Shown here: positions 1-6,663 of the stretch, in pieces
How positions within the stretch are numbered: the first letter of the stretch is position 1
Layout of the letters: each line of letters opens with the position of its first letter
DNA from: a virus
Virus record (IMG/VR): IMGVR_UViG_3300033153_016031
Span: 1 to 25,671 of that record
Direction: 5' to 3' (one strand)
Length of the DNA stretch: 25,671 nucleotides
Translations under genes and position numbers: made by a program
Notes under the pieces: generated by a model
Databases searched by the model: none
Told to the model about the DNA's origin: nothing
Seen by the model: only the letters and a program-made list of their open reading frames with translations

Positions 1-1278
1 CCCCGCCGTGGACGCCTGACGATCGTGTTTCTCTCGTTCCGGCGGCGGGAATTCGTATCCGCAGTCCGGACACGTCGCGTACGCGGCGTGGATCACCGCC
101 AGGCATTCGGGGCACTCCTTGGCCGGCGCCTCGCCGCCGGAGCCGGCGCGATCATCAATCTCCAGGGCGTCGACGGGGCCGTGGCGGAGGATGTTGCCGC
201 CGTAGTCCAGGACGAGGCAGTCGTCCTTCGACGGATGCAGGCGGAAACCCCGCCCAACCATCTGGTAGTAGAGGCCCGGCGAGTTCGTCGGCCGCAGCAA
301 CGCCACGCAGTCGACGTTCGGCGCGTCGAAGCCGGTGGTAAGAACGTTGACGTTGACCAGGTACTTCAGGTCGCCATCCTTGAATCGCTGCAGCGTCTCG
401 GCCCGTTCGAACGGCAGCGTGTCGCCGCAAACGAAGCCGCATTCGCAGCCGGACTGGGCCAGAATGCGCTGCACATGCAGGGCATGCTGGACGCCCGAGG
501 CGAAGATCAGGGTCGAATGGCGGTCGCGGGTGTGCTCGACGATCTCCTGGCATGCGGAGCGAACCAGGCCATCATCATCCATCAGCGCCTCGACTTCGCC
601 GGCGATAAACTCCCCGCCGCGGATATGGAGGCTCGACGTATCAACCTTCCGACGTCCTGCCTTGGTCTTCAGCGAGCACAGGTAGCCCTGCACGATCAGT
701 TCGCGAACGCCGACCTCGTAGCAAACGTGGTTCAGCAGGTTGCCGGGCTCGCAGATCATGCCTGTGGACATCCGGTACGGCGTGGCCGTCAGGCCGACCA
801 GCCGCACGTTGGGGTTGACGACTTTCGCATCGGCCAGGAATTGACGATACATGCCCTCGCCATCGGGCGGGAGCATATGGGCTTCGTCGATCAGAATCAG
901 GTCGAAGCGATCCAGTTCCGCCGCACGGCGATAGACACTCTGAATACCGGCGACGATGATCGGGTGGTCAGTGTCGCGGCTCTTGAGGCCCGCCGAGTAC
1001 ACCCCGATCTGCATCCACAGGTCGGGGGCCATGTCGTGGAGTTTCTCGACGGCCTGTTCGAGCAGCTCTTTCACATGGGCAAGAATCAACACGCGTCCGT
1101 TCCACTGCTGGACCGCATCGCGGCAGATGCTGGCCATCACCGGTGTCTTGCCCCCCGCCGTCGGAATGACCACGCACGGGTGATCGTCCCGCCGGCGCAG
1201 GTGGTCATAGACGGCGCTGATCGCTTCGGCCTGGTACGGGCGCAGCGTGATCGCAGTTGGAGCGGCGCACGCCGTCAT
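1..1278 (-). CDS. SF2 DEAD/DEAH-type helicase with C-terminal zinc ribbon (3' end cut by window)
   Basis: ATP-dependent DNA/RNA helicase, most likely the replication or recombination helicase of the phage early module. I translated the minus strand from the ATG at 1278; 426 codons are present and the frame is still open at base 1. Visible motifs in order are a Q-motif-like LRPYQ (residues 12-16), Walker A PTAGGKT (39-45, Lys44), DEAH (131-134), TATPYR (motif III, near 165) and QMVGRGFR (motif VI, near 355). A four-Cys ribbon follows, with CPEC near 389 and CPDC near 403. The start overlaps the stop of the upstream zinc-protein gene in an ATGA arrangement, which fixes the start and implies translational coupling. 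Both RecA lobes are present, so little is probably missing beyond a short tail. The family call is safe; the exact role is inferred from the neighbouring RusA, DUF669 and Sak4-like genes. Confidence 0.93.
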   Translation of the reverse strand, partial: MTACAAPTAITLRPYQAEAISAVYDHLRRRDDHPCVVIPTAGGKTPVMASICRDAVQQWNGRVLILAHVKELLEQAVEKLHDMAPDLWMQIGVYSAGLKSRDTDHPIIVAGIQSVYRRAAELDRFDLILIDEAHMLPPDGEGMYRQFLADAKVVNPNVRLVGLTATPYRMSTGMICEPGNLLNHVCYEVGVRELIVQGYLCSLKTKAGRRKVDTSSLHIRGGEFIAGEVEALMDDDGLVRSACQEIVEHTRDRHSTLIFASGVQHALHVQRILAQSGCECGFVCGDTLPFERAETLQRFKDGDLKYLVNVNVLTTGFDAPNVDCVALLRPTNSPGLYYQMVGRGFRLHPSKDDCLVLDYGGNILRHGPVDALEIDDRAGSGGEAPAKECPECLAVIHAAYATCPDCGYEFPPPEREKHDRQASTAG

Positions 1279-1472
1279 TCATCACCTTCCCAGTCGGGCA
1301 GGTGCAGGCCGTTTTCGCGAATGAAGTAGCAGTCCTCGCACAGCCAGACCATTTCCTCCTCGTCGAAGTTGTAGAAGAGGAAGGGGTCGGGACCGTGCTT
1401 GCAGTCACGCTGCTGCTTGCAGAACTGGCACTTCCTGTGAACGGGCTGCTGATCGGGCCAGAGGTTGCTCAT
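1275..1472 (-). CDS. small two-CxxC zinc-binding protein
   Basis: A 65-residue protein of unknown function. It contains CQFC near residue 15 and CEDC near residue 46, the usual pattern of a small treble-clef or zinc-ribbon fold, with an acidic, aromatic stretch between them and an acidic C terminus. The ATG at 1472 overlaps the stop of the DUF4406-like gene by one base (TGATG), and its own stop overlaps the helicase start (ATGA). It therefore sits in a tightly coupled operon and is very likely real despite its size. A GTG one codon upstream is an alternative start. Small zinc proteins of this kind are common accessory genes in phage replication modules. No function is assigned. Confidence 0.8.
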   Translation of the reverse strand: MSNLWPDQQPVHRKCQFCKQQRDCKHGPDPFLFYNFDEEEMVWLCEDCYFIRENGLHLPDWEGDE

Positions 1473-2131
1473 CACTCATCCTCCGCGATCATGGCGGCCG
1501 TGCGGGCGTACCCGGCGATGTCCACGAGATTGTCCCGCTTGTGACGGTGGGCCTGTCGGGCGAGCTTGACCGCAATCATGCACAGGGGCACATCCATCGG
1601 AATGATCCGCTCGCCCTCGCGCAGCTTCGGCGCGAGGATGCCTGTCCACATCTGCGCTGTGCGGGCGAAGTCCTGCGACGGATGGCCGTAATCGGCCTGA
1701 CGGTCCGATGCGGTCAGCCTCCCGGCCTCATCCAGAATGCCCTCGGGTTCCTCCTGGTCATGCTCCCACCGGATGTGCAGCCGATGAAGGTGGACCAGAG
1801 GCACCGTCGGGTCCTCCAGCGGCTGAAGCGTTTCGGCGTCGAGCACGGGCAGGGCCAGTTCCCGCGCCAGCAGGTATTCCAGCTTCGCACCGCGCGAGTC
1901 CTCCCAGCCGCTGAGCATGGCCACCGCGGCGCACTCGATCAGCAGCTTCACGTCGGCGCGAAGGTAGTCCTCACGGGGCAGGTCGGTGCGCCCGCCAAAG
2001 TTCTCCGCAGGATTGACCGGCTCCCAGCCCGCCTCGCGCATCCGCTCGGCGGCTGCGTGAAAGGCCGGGAAGTTGTATTCGGGCAGGCCGGTCATCGGCC
2101 CGGCGATATAGATGCGTTTGGGACCGTCCAT
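1472..2131 (-). CDS. DUF4406 (nucleoside 2-deoxyribosyltransferase-like) fused to a DUF6378-like domain
   Basis: A 219-residue two-domain protein. Residues 5-100 look like DUF4406, a relative of nucleoside 2-deoxyribosyltransferases: the RIYIAGPMTG start, an F-P-A-F helix, and a GWEDSRGAKLEY segment whose Glu85 sits where the family nucleophile is expected. Residues 139-216 (RQADYGHPSQDF, then PMDVPLCMIAVKLARQ and NLVDIAGYA) resemble the phage DUF6378 domain, a helical fold I associate with MazG-like nucleotide hydrolases. Both domains point to nucleotide metabolism or modification during phage replication, but no activity can be read directly. The gene starts 2 bases after the RusA stop; a GAGGAG-type ribosome site lies inside the RusA end. 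The domain fusion is clear; the biochemical role is inferred. Confidence 0.82.
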   Translation of the reverse strand: MDGPKRIYIAGPMTGLPEYNFPAFHAAAERMREAGWEPVNPAENFGGRTDLPREDYLRADVKLLIECAAVAMLSGWEDSRGAKLEYLLARELALPVLDAETLQPLEDPTVPLVHLHRLHIRWEHDQEEPEGILDEAGRLTASDRQADYGHPSQDFARTAQMWTGILAPKLREGERIIPMDVPLCMIAVKLARQAHRHKRDNLVDIAGYARTAAMIAEDE

Positions 2132-2133
2132 GG

Positions 2134-2526
2134 TCAGTTGTTCTCCTCAAACCGCCCGCCGCAGAGGGGGCAGCGCCGCAGGGGCAGTTCGTCAATCCGG
2201 ACTCCAAGTCGCCCACCGGCGACCACATCACGCCGCCGTGTGAGCAACAGGTCGATCTGGCTGTCGTCTTCGTAGATGCCCGCGTGCTCGAGAGCGTCGA
2301 GAACGGGCTTCTGGATGTTGTCCAGGTCGCGACGACGTCGGTCGGGCGGAAAAGCGTCCATCGCCAAGGCAATCCTTCCGCCAGCCGGGGGTTTTCGGGC
2401 CCCGCCCCCGCGTAGAAGGGCGCAGACGTTCTTGCGAAACGCCCGGCCCTCCCGGCTGATCAGCGTGCGGGGCCCGACCCGTCGCCAGTAGTGGTTGATG
2501 CTCGGGGGGTATGGCAGGTTGAGCAT
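2134..2526 (-). CDS. rusA: RusA-family Holliday junction resolvase
   Basis: Endonuclease that cuts four-way junctions made during phage recombination and replication; RusA proteins act as Mg-dependent dimers. The N terminus PYPPSINHYW is the family signature, and the acidic triad is present: Asp67 and Asp69 in RRRRDLDNIQKP and Asp88 in GIYEDDSQI. Length is 130 residues, normal for RusA (about 120). The C terminus adds a single CPLC knuckle that the classical enzyme lacks, which might form a zinc site on dimerisation. The start is uncertain among ATG 2526 and two in-frame GTG codons at 2529 and 2532; a GAGGTGG sequence upstream could serve any of them. I chose the ATG because MLNLPYPPS gives the usual distance to the motif. 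It follows the small membrane protein gene closely in the same operon. Confidence 0.92.
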   Translation of the reverse strand: MLNLPYPPSINHYWRRVGPRTLISREGRAFRKNVCALLRGGGARKPPAGGRIALAMDAFPPDRRRRDLDNIQKPVLDALEHAGIYEDDSQIDLLLTRRRDVVAGGRLGVRIDELPLRRCPLCGGRFEENN

Positions 2527-2534
2527 CACCACGC

Positions 2535-2777
2535 TCACCACCTCGCTTCCCGGTTGCCCCAGTCGGAGGTGTCCAGCTTCCAGAACAGGACCAGCAGGAC
2601 GGCGAGCAGCGGCATCACCGGCCCGTAGATCACCGAGAAGGTGATGGCCCAGATTCGGTCGTTGCGGGTCCACCGGCCGCCCATGGCCCGAATGGACCAG
2701 CGGGCGGAGATGTAGCCGACGGGCGTGCTGAGCGCCCAAACGCAGGCGACGATCAGAATCAGAATGCTCGAGGTCAT
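2535..2777 (-). CDS. small two-helix membrane protein
   Basis: An 80-residue protein with two strongly hydrophobic segments. The first lies at about residues 3-24 (ILILIVACVWALSTPVGYI), the second at about 44-66 (IWAITFSVIYGPVMPLLAVLL). A short basic linker (ARWSIRAMGGRWTRND) sits between them, so both ends may face the same side. It is preceded by AAGGAGAACCCC and the ATG, a good ribosome site, and lies between the DUF669 gene and rusA with tight spacing. I do not recognise a family. Small membrane proteins in early phage operons can be superinfection-exclusion or host-takeover factors, but nothing in this sequence shows that. Confidence 0.72.
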   Translation of the reverse strand: MTSSILILIVACVWALSTPVGYISARWSIRAMGGRWTRNDRIWAITFSVIYGPVMPLLAVLLVLFWKLDTSDWGNREARW

Positions 2778-2792
2778 GGGGTTCTCCTTGTG

Positions 2793-3251
2793 TCAGCGCT
2801 TCCAGGGCGGGGTGTTGTCGGTCACGGGAGCCTGCTGCGGTTGACCGGCAGCGGCGGTCTTCGGCTCGAAACCTTTGATCTCGTTGGTCAACTCATCGTT
2901 GTCGCTGCGTTTCTTGAGCTTGACGGTGATCAGCAGCGGGAGGTTGTGCAGTTCGACGCTGTCTCTCGGCTGCATGACCCCGACCGCCCGGCAGAGGGCC
3001 GACAACTCGCTTCGGGCGATCTTGACCGCCGTGGCGTTGGGGTTGTTGAGGTTCAGCCGCGCCCACAGCACGCGGTTCTTGTACTCGCCTTCCAGGACCG
3101 TGAACGTCAGTTCGAGATAGCTGCCCGAACCGGACTTGACGGCCTTCATCTCGCTGGCCGTGACGGCCGCCAGGTACTTGCCCGCCGGAATGGGCTCGAA
3201 CGGGGTGGTGGGTTCGACTTCGTTTGCGTTGAATCCTGCCAAGTCAGCCAT
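2793..3251 (-). CDS. DUF669-family phage protein, likely ssDNA-binding
   Basis: A 152-residue protein starting MADLAGFNANEVEP and containing the DUF669 pattern: IPAGKYLAAVTASEMK, then YLELTFTVLEGEYKNRVLWARLNLNNPN, and a beta-rich middle. The C terminus ends in TPPWKR, the short hydrophobic tail I recall from this family and reminiscent of SSB tails that recruit partners. DUF669 genes typically sit beside Sak4-like ATPases and DEAD helicases in phages and are thought to act as single-strand binding proteins. Here the start overlaps the end of the Sak4-like gene by 8 bases. I rejected a longer reading that starts near 3524, because that part lies antisense-shadowed inside the ATPase gene and has no recognisable domain. 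Family call firm; ssDNA binding is inferred from the family. Confidence 0.88.
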   Translation of the reverse strand: MADLAGFNANEVEPTTPFEPIPAGKYLAAVTASEMKAVKSGSGSYLELTFTVLEGEYKNRVLWARLNLNNPNATAVKIARSELSALCRAVGVMQPRDSVELHNLPLLITVKLKKRSDNDELTNEIKGFEPKTAAAGQPQQAPVTDNTPPWKR

Positions 3252-4077
3252 TGGGGGTCTCCTCGCTGTTGGTGTCTTGGGTATCGCTCCCCGGGCAAAG
3301 GACGGGGGCGGCGCTGTCACGACTGGCGTCCATGGCCTGCATGAGCGCCTGCCACGAAAGAGGCAATTCGGCCGGCAGGCCGTAGCGGTTCTTGGCGACG
3401 CAGGCCGGGCTACCGACGGTGCGAAGAATGCGTTCGCCGCCGTCGGCCCCGAGGGCCACGGCGATGGACCGTGTGCGGTTGAATCCGGCGTCCTCGCTTT
3501 CAGTGCGGAACTTCCGGGTCGCAAAGAGAACCGCGTCGGACCACTCGTTGATCAGTGCGGTGGCATGCTTGTGGAGCCGGGGCGAATAGCGGTCATAAGC
3601 GACCGACTCGGGGTCCTCGAATCGCTCGACCCTCGCGTGGGCCAGAAGGATCACGCACATGCCGCGCTCGTTGCGGAGCGCGTCGAGGCCGTTGAGGATT
3701 TCGCGCCATTGGGTCAGCGCGTGGGTGTAGCCTTTGGCGTATCCGCCGTCGGCCTTCTCGATGCTCTTGACCCCGAACTCGCGGCAGACGTCATCCCAGA
3801 TCAGCCGCTCCAGCCAGTCCAGGCTGTCGATCACCACCGTCTGGAAGTTGTGATCTTGCGAGTACAGCGCCGACAGCGCCGAGACGACCTCCCCGAAAGT
3901 CTTCGCCAGCGGGAAGCTCGAACAATCGATCTGGTCGAGCCCGTCCTCGGTCTGGATGAAGACAGCCTCCGGCGCCCCGGCGGCAGTGGTCGACTTGCCG
4001 ACACCTTCGACGCCGTAAATGAGCAGCCTCGGCGGTACGCGGCGGCGGCCCGTGTGAATCCGTTCCATCATCGTCAT
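3244..4077 (-). CDS. Sak4-like RecA-fold ATPase (phage nucleotide-binding protein)
   Basis: Probable single-strand annealing or recombination ATPase of the AAA_24/Sak4 type. Walker A GVEGVGKST lies at residues 22-30 (Lys28), Walker B VVIDSLDWLE at 81-90 (Asp84), and a sensor-like strand VILLAHARVE near 145-155. Length is 277 residues, usual for the family. I place the start at ATG 4077, because GGAGGAG sits 8 to 9 bases upstream; longer readings to 4146 run into the low-complexity tract and lack a ribosome site. With DUF669, RusA, the PD-(D/E)XK nuclease and the helicase it makes a complete phage recombination set, in which this ATPase would be the annealing protein. The fold is certain; the annealing role is by analogy with Sak4. 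Confidence 0.87.
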   Translation of the reverse strand: MTMMERIHTGRRRVPPRLLIYGVEGVGKSTTAAGAPEAVFIQTEDGLDQIDCSSFPLAKTFGEVVSALSALYSQDHNFQTVVIDSLDWLERLIWDDVCREFGVKSIEKADGGYAKGYTHALTQWREILNGLDALRNERGMCVILLAHARVERFEDPESVAYDRYSPRLHKHATALINEWSDAVLFATRKFRTESEDAGFNRTRSIAVALGADGGERILRTVGSPACVAKNRYGLPAELPLSWQALMQAMDASRDSAAPVLCPGSDTQDTNSEETPNG

Positions 4078-4120
4078 GTGCGTTGTCTCCTCCATTACGC
4101 GATTCTGTTGTTCGTCTGTC

Positions 4121-4286
4121 ATGCCTGCCGGGCCTGGACACGCCATGCCTCGCGCGTACGCGCCTTGCCAAACCTAGCCTGCCTTGCCGAACCTTGCCCC
4201 GGCATGCCCCGTCGGGCCTCGCCCCGCCGGCCACGCCAATCCCAGCCTGGCCTAGGGTTGCCTTGCCACTCCTGCCCAGCCGCGCC
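4121..4286. repeat. degenerate 5-nt-periodic GCC-rich tract, copy A
   Basis: About 165 bp in which a loose pentamer of the form NNGCC (plus strand; GGCNN on minus) recurs, for example cgcct tgcca aacct agcct, with two one-base phase shifts. It lies between the stop of the small gene at 4287 and the Sak4-like start. Read in a minus-strand frame it gives repeats of the G-x-A-R-x type, because 15 bp is five codons. No ribosome site or domain supports coding. A matching tract (copy B) lies on the other side of the neighbouring gene. Confidence 0.7.
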
Positions 4287-4721
4287 TTACCGCGAGAGAG
4301 CGTGCTGGTCGCGCGCCGATCGCATCGCGGAAATGACCGAAGCGAGTTCGGAAAGCTGGCGGTAAGTGGTCTCGAAACGGACCATGTCGGCGTGGGCCTG
4401 CTTGAGCAGGGCTTCCCGCATGGTCTTGGATCGCATGACCTCATCGAGGGTGCGATAGCCGCCGCCATCGTTGCGGCGGTCGTCGGCGAGCGAGACGTAC
4501 ACGCGGGTGGATGCGTCGTTGGTCGGCCGGGTGTGCACGACCACGCGGATCAGTTCCCGGGCCTGCCAGAGGCGGTACTGCTCGGCCGCCTTCGTGTCGT
4601 TCCACTCGAAGCGCTGGTACAGCGCGGTTCCGGGGTCGCGTGCGTACTCGACCACGTCGACGGCGCGGAGTACGCCATCGTTGGCTTCGCGGATCTGCTC
4701 AAGCTCCGTTGTGTAGTCCAT
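4287..4721 (-). CDS. phage early protein of unknown function, flanked by repeat tracts
   Basis: A 144-residue soluble protein starting MDYTTELEQIREAND and ending ARDQHALSR. It is charged and probably helical at both ends, with a central strand-rich part (ELIRVVVHTRP, STRVYVSLADDRRND). I know no named domain for it. The start is ambiguous: ATG 4721 has GGGAG about 9 bases upstream, and ATG 4745 (8 codons longer) has AAGGAAG about 7 bases upstream. The frame stays open further up to 4862, but that extension is pure repeat tract giving low-complexity G-x-A-R residues, so I reject it. It is a lone cassette between two 5-nt-periodic tracts, in the same direction as its neighbours. Confidence 0.72.
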   Translation of the reverse strand: MDYTTELEQIREANDGVLRAVDVVEYARDPGTALYQRFEWNDTKAAEQYRLWQARELIRVVVHTRPTNDASTRVYVSLADDRRNDGGGYRTLDEVMRSKTMREALLKQAHADMVRFETTYRQLSELASVISAMRSARDQHALSR

Positions 4722-4755
4722 ACTCGTTGCTCCCTTTGTCTTCATGGGTCTGCTT

Positions 4756-4892
4756 CCTTGCCTGCCGCGTTCTGCCTTGCCTGGCCACACGTTGACTGGC
4801 CACGCCTGCCATGCCTCACCTCGCCTTGCGATGCCACGTCTCGCCCGGCCCGCCCTCGTCATGCGTTGCCTGCCAAGCCGCGCCCGGCCGGG
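4756..4892. repeat. degenerate 5-nt-periodic GCC-rich tract, copy B
   Basis: About 137 bp with the same pentamer periodicity as copy A (for example atgcc tcacc tcgcc ttgcg atgcc), spanning the gap between the upstream gene end (4893) and the start region of the small gene. The pentamers are imperfect and drift in phase once near 4806. Both tracts have the same strand bias, GCC on plus and GGC on minus, so on the mRNA they are G-rich. Confidence 0.7.
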
Positions 4893-5522
4893 TCACTCGT
4901 CGCCGAGTTTGAACAGCCCCCAGCCCATGCCGCAACTCTTGCGGCTGTCGGGACGGCCCTCGCCGATGCCCACCTGCATGCCGGCACGCAGCAGCAGGTT
5001 GGCCACGTCCACCAGGGTGAATTGGTCGCCGTCGAAGCGGACCCGGACGACGGCTTCCCAACCCTCGCGCCACATCGGGCGCGGGCGCAGGTCGCAGACG
5101 CCGGATTCGTTGCGAACGGCCATCTCCGAGTACTCCGGCTCGCCCCTGGTGATCCGCACCAGCGGGGTGCCGTCGTCGGCATCGAAGCCGTCGGGCTCGA
5201 TGAAGACGGACAGTTTCGCGTGGGTCATCCGGAATCCGCACATCCGGCATGCGCTGACACAAGCGTTGCGGAACGCGGGGGCGGGAATGCCGCACCAGCC
5301 GTCGGCGCTGCGGTGCATGGCCCCCTCATAGGAGGCGGTGAAGTCCTTCGGCTCGCGTTTCGAGCCCTTCCCGGCGGTGCTGCCGGCCTCCTGCTTGGCT
5401 CGCATCTGCTCGCGGGCCTTCGCGCTGAACTTGTTCTGGACGTAGGGCGCGACGCCGACGATGCGGAACTCGGCGACTTCGAACTTCGGCGGTGCAATCG
5501 TCAATGCTTCCTTCTTGGCCAT
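4893..5522 (-). CDS. phage early protein of unknown function with weak RAMP-like features
   Basis: A 209-residue protein beginning MAKKEALTIAPPKFEVAEF. The start at ATG 5522 is supported by AGGAG about 9 bases upstream and by the fact that the longer frame runs back through a tRNA-like element. No family is recognised with confidence. Features that catch the eye are an N-terminal beta strand (FRIVGVAPYVQ), a helix led by GIPAPAFRNACVSAC (79-92), and a glycine-rich C-terminal segment VGIGEGRPDSRKSCGMGWG (184-202). That order, with IPxxxxR before a helix and a late G-rich loop, resembles RAMP/Cas7-type proteins, but this is only an impression. Four cysteines cluster at 77-95. Position beside the recombination nuclease suggests a role in DNA recombination or in protecting phage nucleic acid. 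Confidence 0.8.
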   Translation of the reverse strand: MAKKEALTIAPPKFEVAEFRIVGVAPYVQNKFSAKAREQMRAKQEAGSTAGKGSKREPKDFTASYEGAMHRSADGWCGIPAPAFRNACVSACRMCGFRMTHAKLSVFIEPDGFDADDGTPLVRITRGEPEYSEMAVRNESGVCDLRPRPMWREGWEAVVRVRFDGDQFTLVDVANLLLRAGMQVGIGEGRPDSRKSCGMGWGLFKLGDE

Positions 5523-5582
5523 CCTGTACGCTCCTGTGTGTGGCAAGGTCTGTGTGCGGGCCGCGTGCCACATCGCGGCCAT

Positions 5583-5655
5583 TGGCAGGTGCGGGAGTCG
5601 AACCCGCGTCCCAAGGCCTGTCTTCAAAAAGAGGCCCCGGTAGCCCGGCCCTGCC
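5583..5655 (-). tRNA. tRNA-like element or degenerate tRNA (anticodon arm not canonical)
   Basis: Seventy-three bases on the minus strand fold as the outer half of a tRNA. The acceptor stem GGCAGGG pairs with ACCTGCC at six of seven positions, with a discriminator A. A perfect five-pair T stem (GCGGG/CCCGC) closes the canonical loop TTCGACT, and there is a five-base variable region GGGAC. The inner half is aberrant: I find no standard seven-base anticodon loop on a five-pair stem. Instead CCGGGGCCT pairs with AGGCCTTGG around a 12-base loop, replacing the D and anticodon arms. CCA is not encoded. It lies in the roughly 200-bp gap between the nuclease gene and the gene ending at 4893. It could be a decayed phage tRNA, a tRNA mimic, or an attachment-site remnant. 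Confidence 0.45.
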
Positions 5656-5724
5656 GAAGAGCGCCCGAGGGGCGGCCGTCGCGTTCGATGGACTCGCCGC
5701 AAGCCGCTCGGGCGTGGGAGGGGT

Positions 5725-6534
5725 TCATGCAACCTCCAGGAGGCGGATGCTCTCGTAGCCGGTGGGCCATTGGTCGTTCTCCCAGCAGTCGCGAAGTCGC
5801 CGGATGGCCGCTTCGTTCTCCCGCTGGGCGATGGCCAACGTGTCCTCGCTGACCAGCCACACGCCGCAGCGGAACGGCTCCTTCTTCTCGACGGCGATGA
5901 GGTGAACGGGGACCAGAGCACCGCCGAGGGGCTGGGCCAGAACGGCCCGGTAGAAGGCCATCTGCCGGTGGTAGCCGTAGCGGCGGGCGTCGGACTCGAA
6001 CCACGTCAGGTCGTCGCAGGTCTTGAAGTCCACGATGCCCCGATGCGGATGGACCCAGTCGATGCGGATCTGACAGGGCATGCCGCAGTACTCGGCCCGC
6101 ACGACGCCTTCGGACCGGCCGTAGAGCAGCAGGTCCACGGCCTCGTCGTTCATGGCCACGCCCGACGCCATCTGTTCGATGAGCGCGACATGGTCGTGTG
6201 ACAGAACCGGCTTGCCCTGGGCGACGGCCCACTCGGCAAAGGTTTTAGTGTTCGACCCGAAAGGCTTGTTGGTCTTGGGGTTGATCGGACCGCCGAGAGC
6301 GAAGGCGGTCTCGTAGGCGTCGCGGCCTTCGAGAATCCGGACGTGCGCGGCGCGTCCGAGCAGATAGGCCGGCGAATCCGTATCCTCGATCAGACCGAGG
6401 GACTTCTTGCGGTGCAGCCAAGGGCACTTGATGAAGTCCAGCAGTTGGTGGCTGCTGAGGAACCGATCCCTCCGGGCGTGATACTCATCGGAGGGTTCGG
6501 CTTCCAGAATGCTGAGGTCGATATTCAGGTCCAT
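5725..6534 (-). CDS. RecB/RecE-like PD-(D/E)XK exonuclease (DUF3799-like)
   Basis: Probable phage exonuclease that resects double-stranded ends for recombination. The 269-residue protein has the Cas4/RecB-type motif series: SSHQLLDFIKCPWLHR (27-42), GRAAHVRIL with His64, IRIDWV with Asp159, IVDFKT with Asp169 and Lys171, and YHRQMAFYR with Gln191. Length and motifs match the RecE-type DUF3799 domain of phages. The single Cys in the N-terminal motif and absence of a C-terminal Cys cluster argue against an iron-sulfur Cas4. The start ATG 6534 follows GAGGATAAAC. It stands at the head of the recombination block, after a 129-bp gap that holds a hairpin and a repeat shared with the recombinase operon, so it may be the first gene of its own transcript. 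Confidence 0.9.
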   Translation of the reverse strand: MDLNIDLSILEAEPSDEYHARRDRFLSSHQLLDFIKCPWLHRKKSLGLIEDTDSPAYLLGRAAHVRILEGRDAYETAFALGGPINPKTNKPFGSNTKTFAEWAVAQGKPVLSHDHVALIEQMASGVAMNDEAVDLLLYGRSEGVVRAEYCGMPCQIRIDWVHPHRGIVDFKTCDDLTWFESDARRYGYHRQMAFYRAVLAQPLGGALVPVHLIAVEKKEPFRCGVWLVSEDTLAIAQRENEAAIRRLRDCWENDQWPTGYESIRLLEVA

Positions 6535-6573
6535 GTTTATCCTCGTGTCTTGCTGTCCGGCCCCGACCCCCGA

Positions 6574-6598
6574 AGGCCCGGCGTCAGTGCCGGGGCCT
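6574..6598 (-). other. GC-rich hairpin in leader of the nuclease gene
   Basis: AGGCCCGGC and GCCGGGGCCT form a nine-pair stem with one bulged base around the loop GTCAGT. No T-run follows on the minus strand, so a simple intrinsic terminator is unlikely. It lies between the sigma-factor gene and the nuclease start, downstream of the shared repeat, and could act as an mRNA processing or attenuation element. Confidence 0.4.
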
Positions 6599-6610
6599 CC
6601 GGGAGGAAGC

Positions 6611-6644
6611 AGTTTGTTGTGTGCTTACTGGTTACCTATGCCGT
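6611..6644 (-). repeat. direct repeat, copy 1 (upstream of nuclease gene)
   Basis: Contains tactggttacctatgccgt (19 bases, 6626-6644) preceded at a 4-base distance by agtttgttgtg. The same arrangement occurs at 23174-23207 in the same orientation, with 30 of 34 positions identical. Both copies lie upstream of the first gene of a minus-strand operon. The core GGTTACC is palindromic. Candidate promoter, operator or attachment core. Confidence 0.6.
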
Positions 6645-6663
6645 GAGCGGACGGGCTGCCCGG

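Noticed and set aside
25-1329. Long plus-strand open frame (434 codons)
   Set aside because: It is the antisense of the SF2 helicase, whose motifs are unmistakable on the minus strand; GC-rich third positions create such mirror frames.
4722-4862. N-terminal extension of the small gene through repeat tract B
   Set aside because: The extension is a translation of the 5-nt-periodic tract (G-x-A-R-x type) and has no ribosome site of its own.
3136-5852. Long plus-strand frames at 3136-4365 and 4083-5852
   Set aside because: They run antisense through recognisable minus-strand genes and both repeat tracts, have no domain, and read as low-complexity protein.
5523-5921. N-terminal extension of the gene ending at 4893
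   Set aside because: It would read through the tRNA-like element and the end of the nuclease gene; a good ribosome site precedes ATG 5522.
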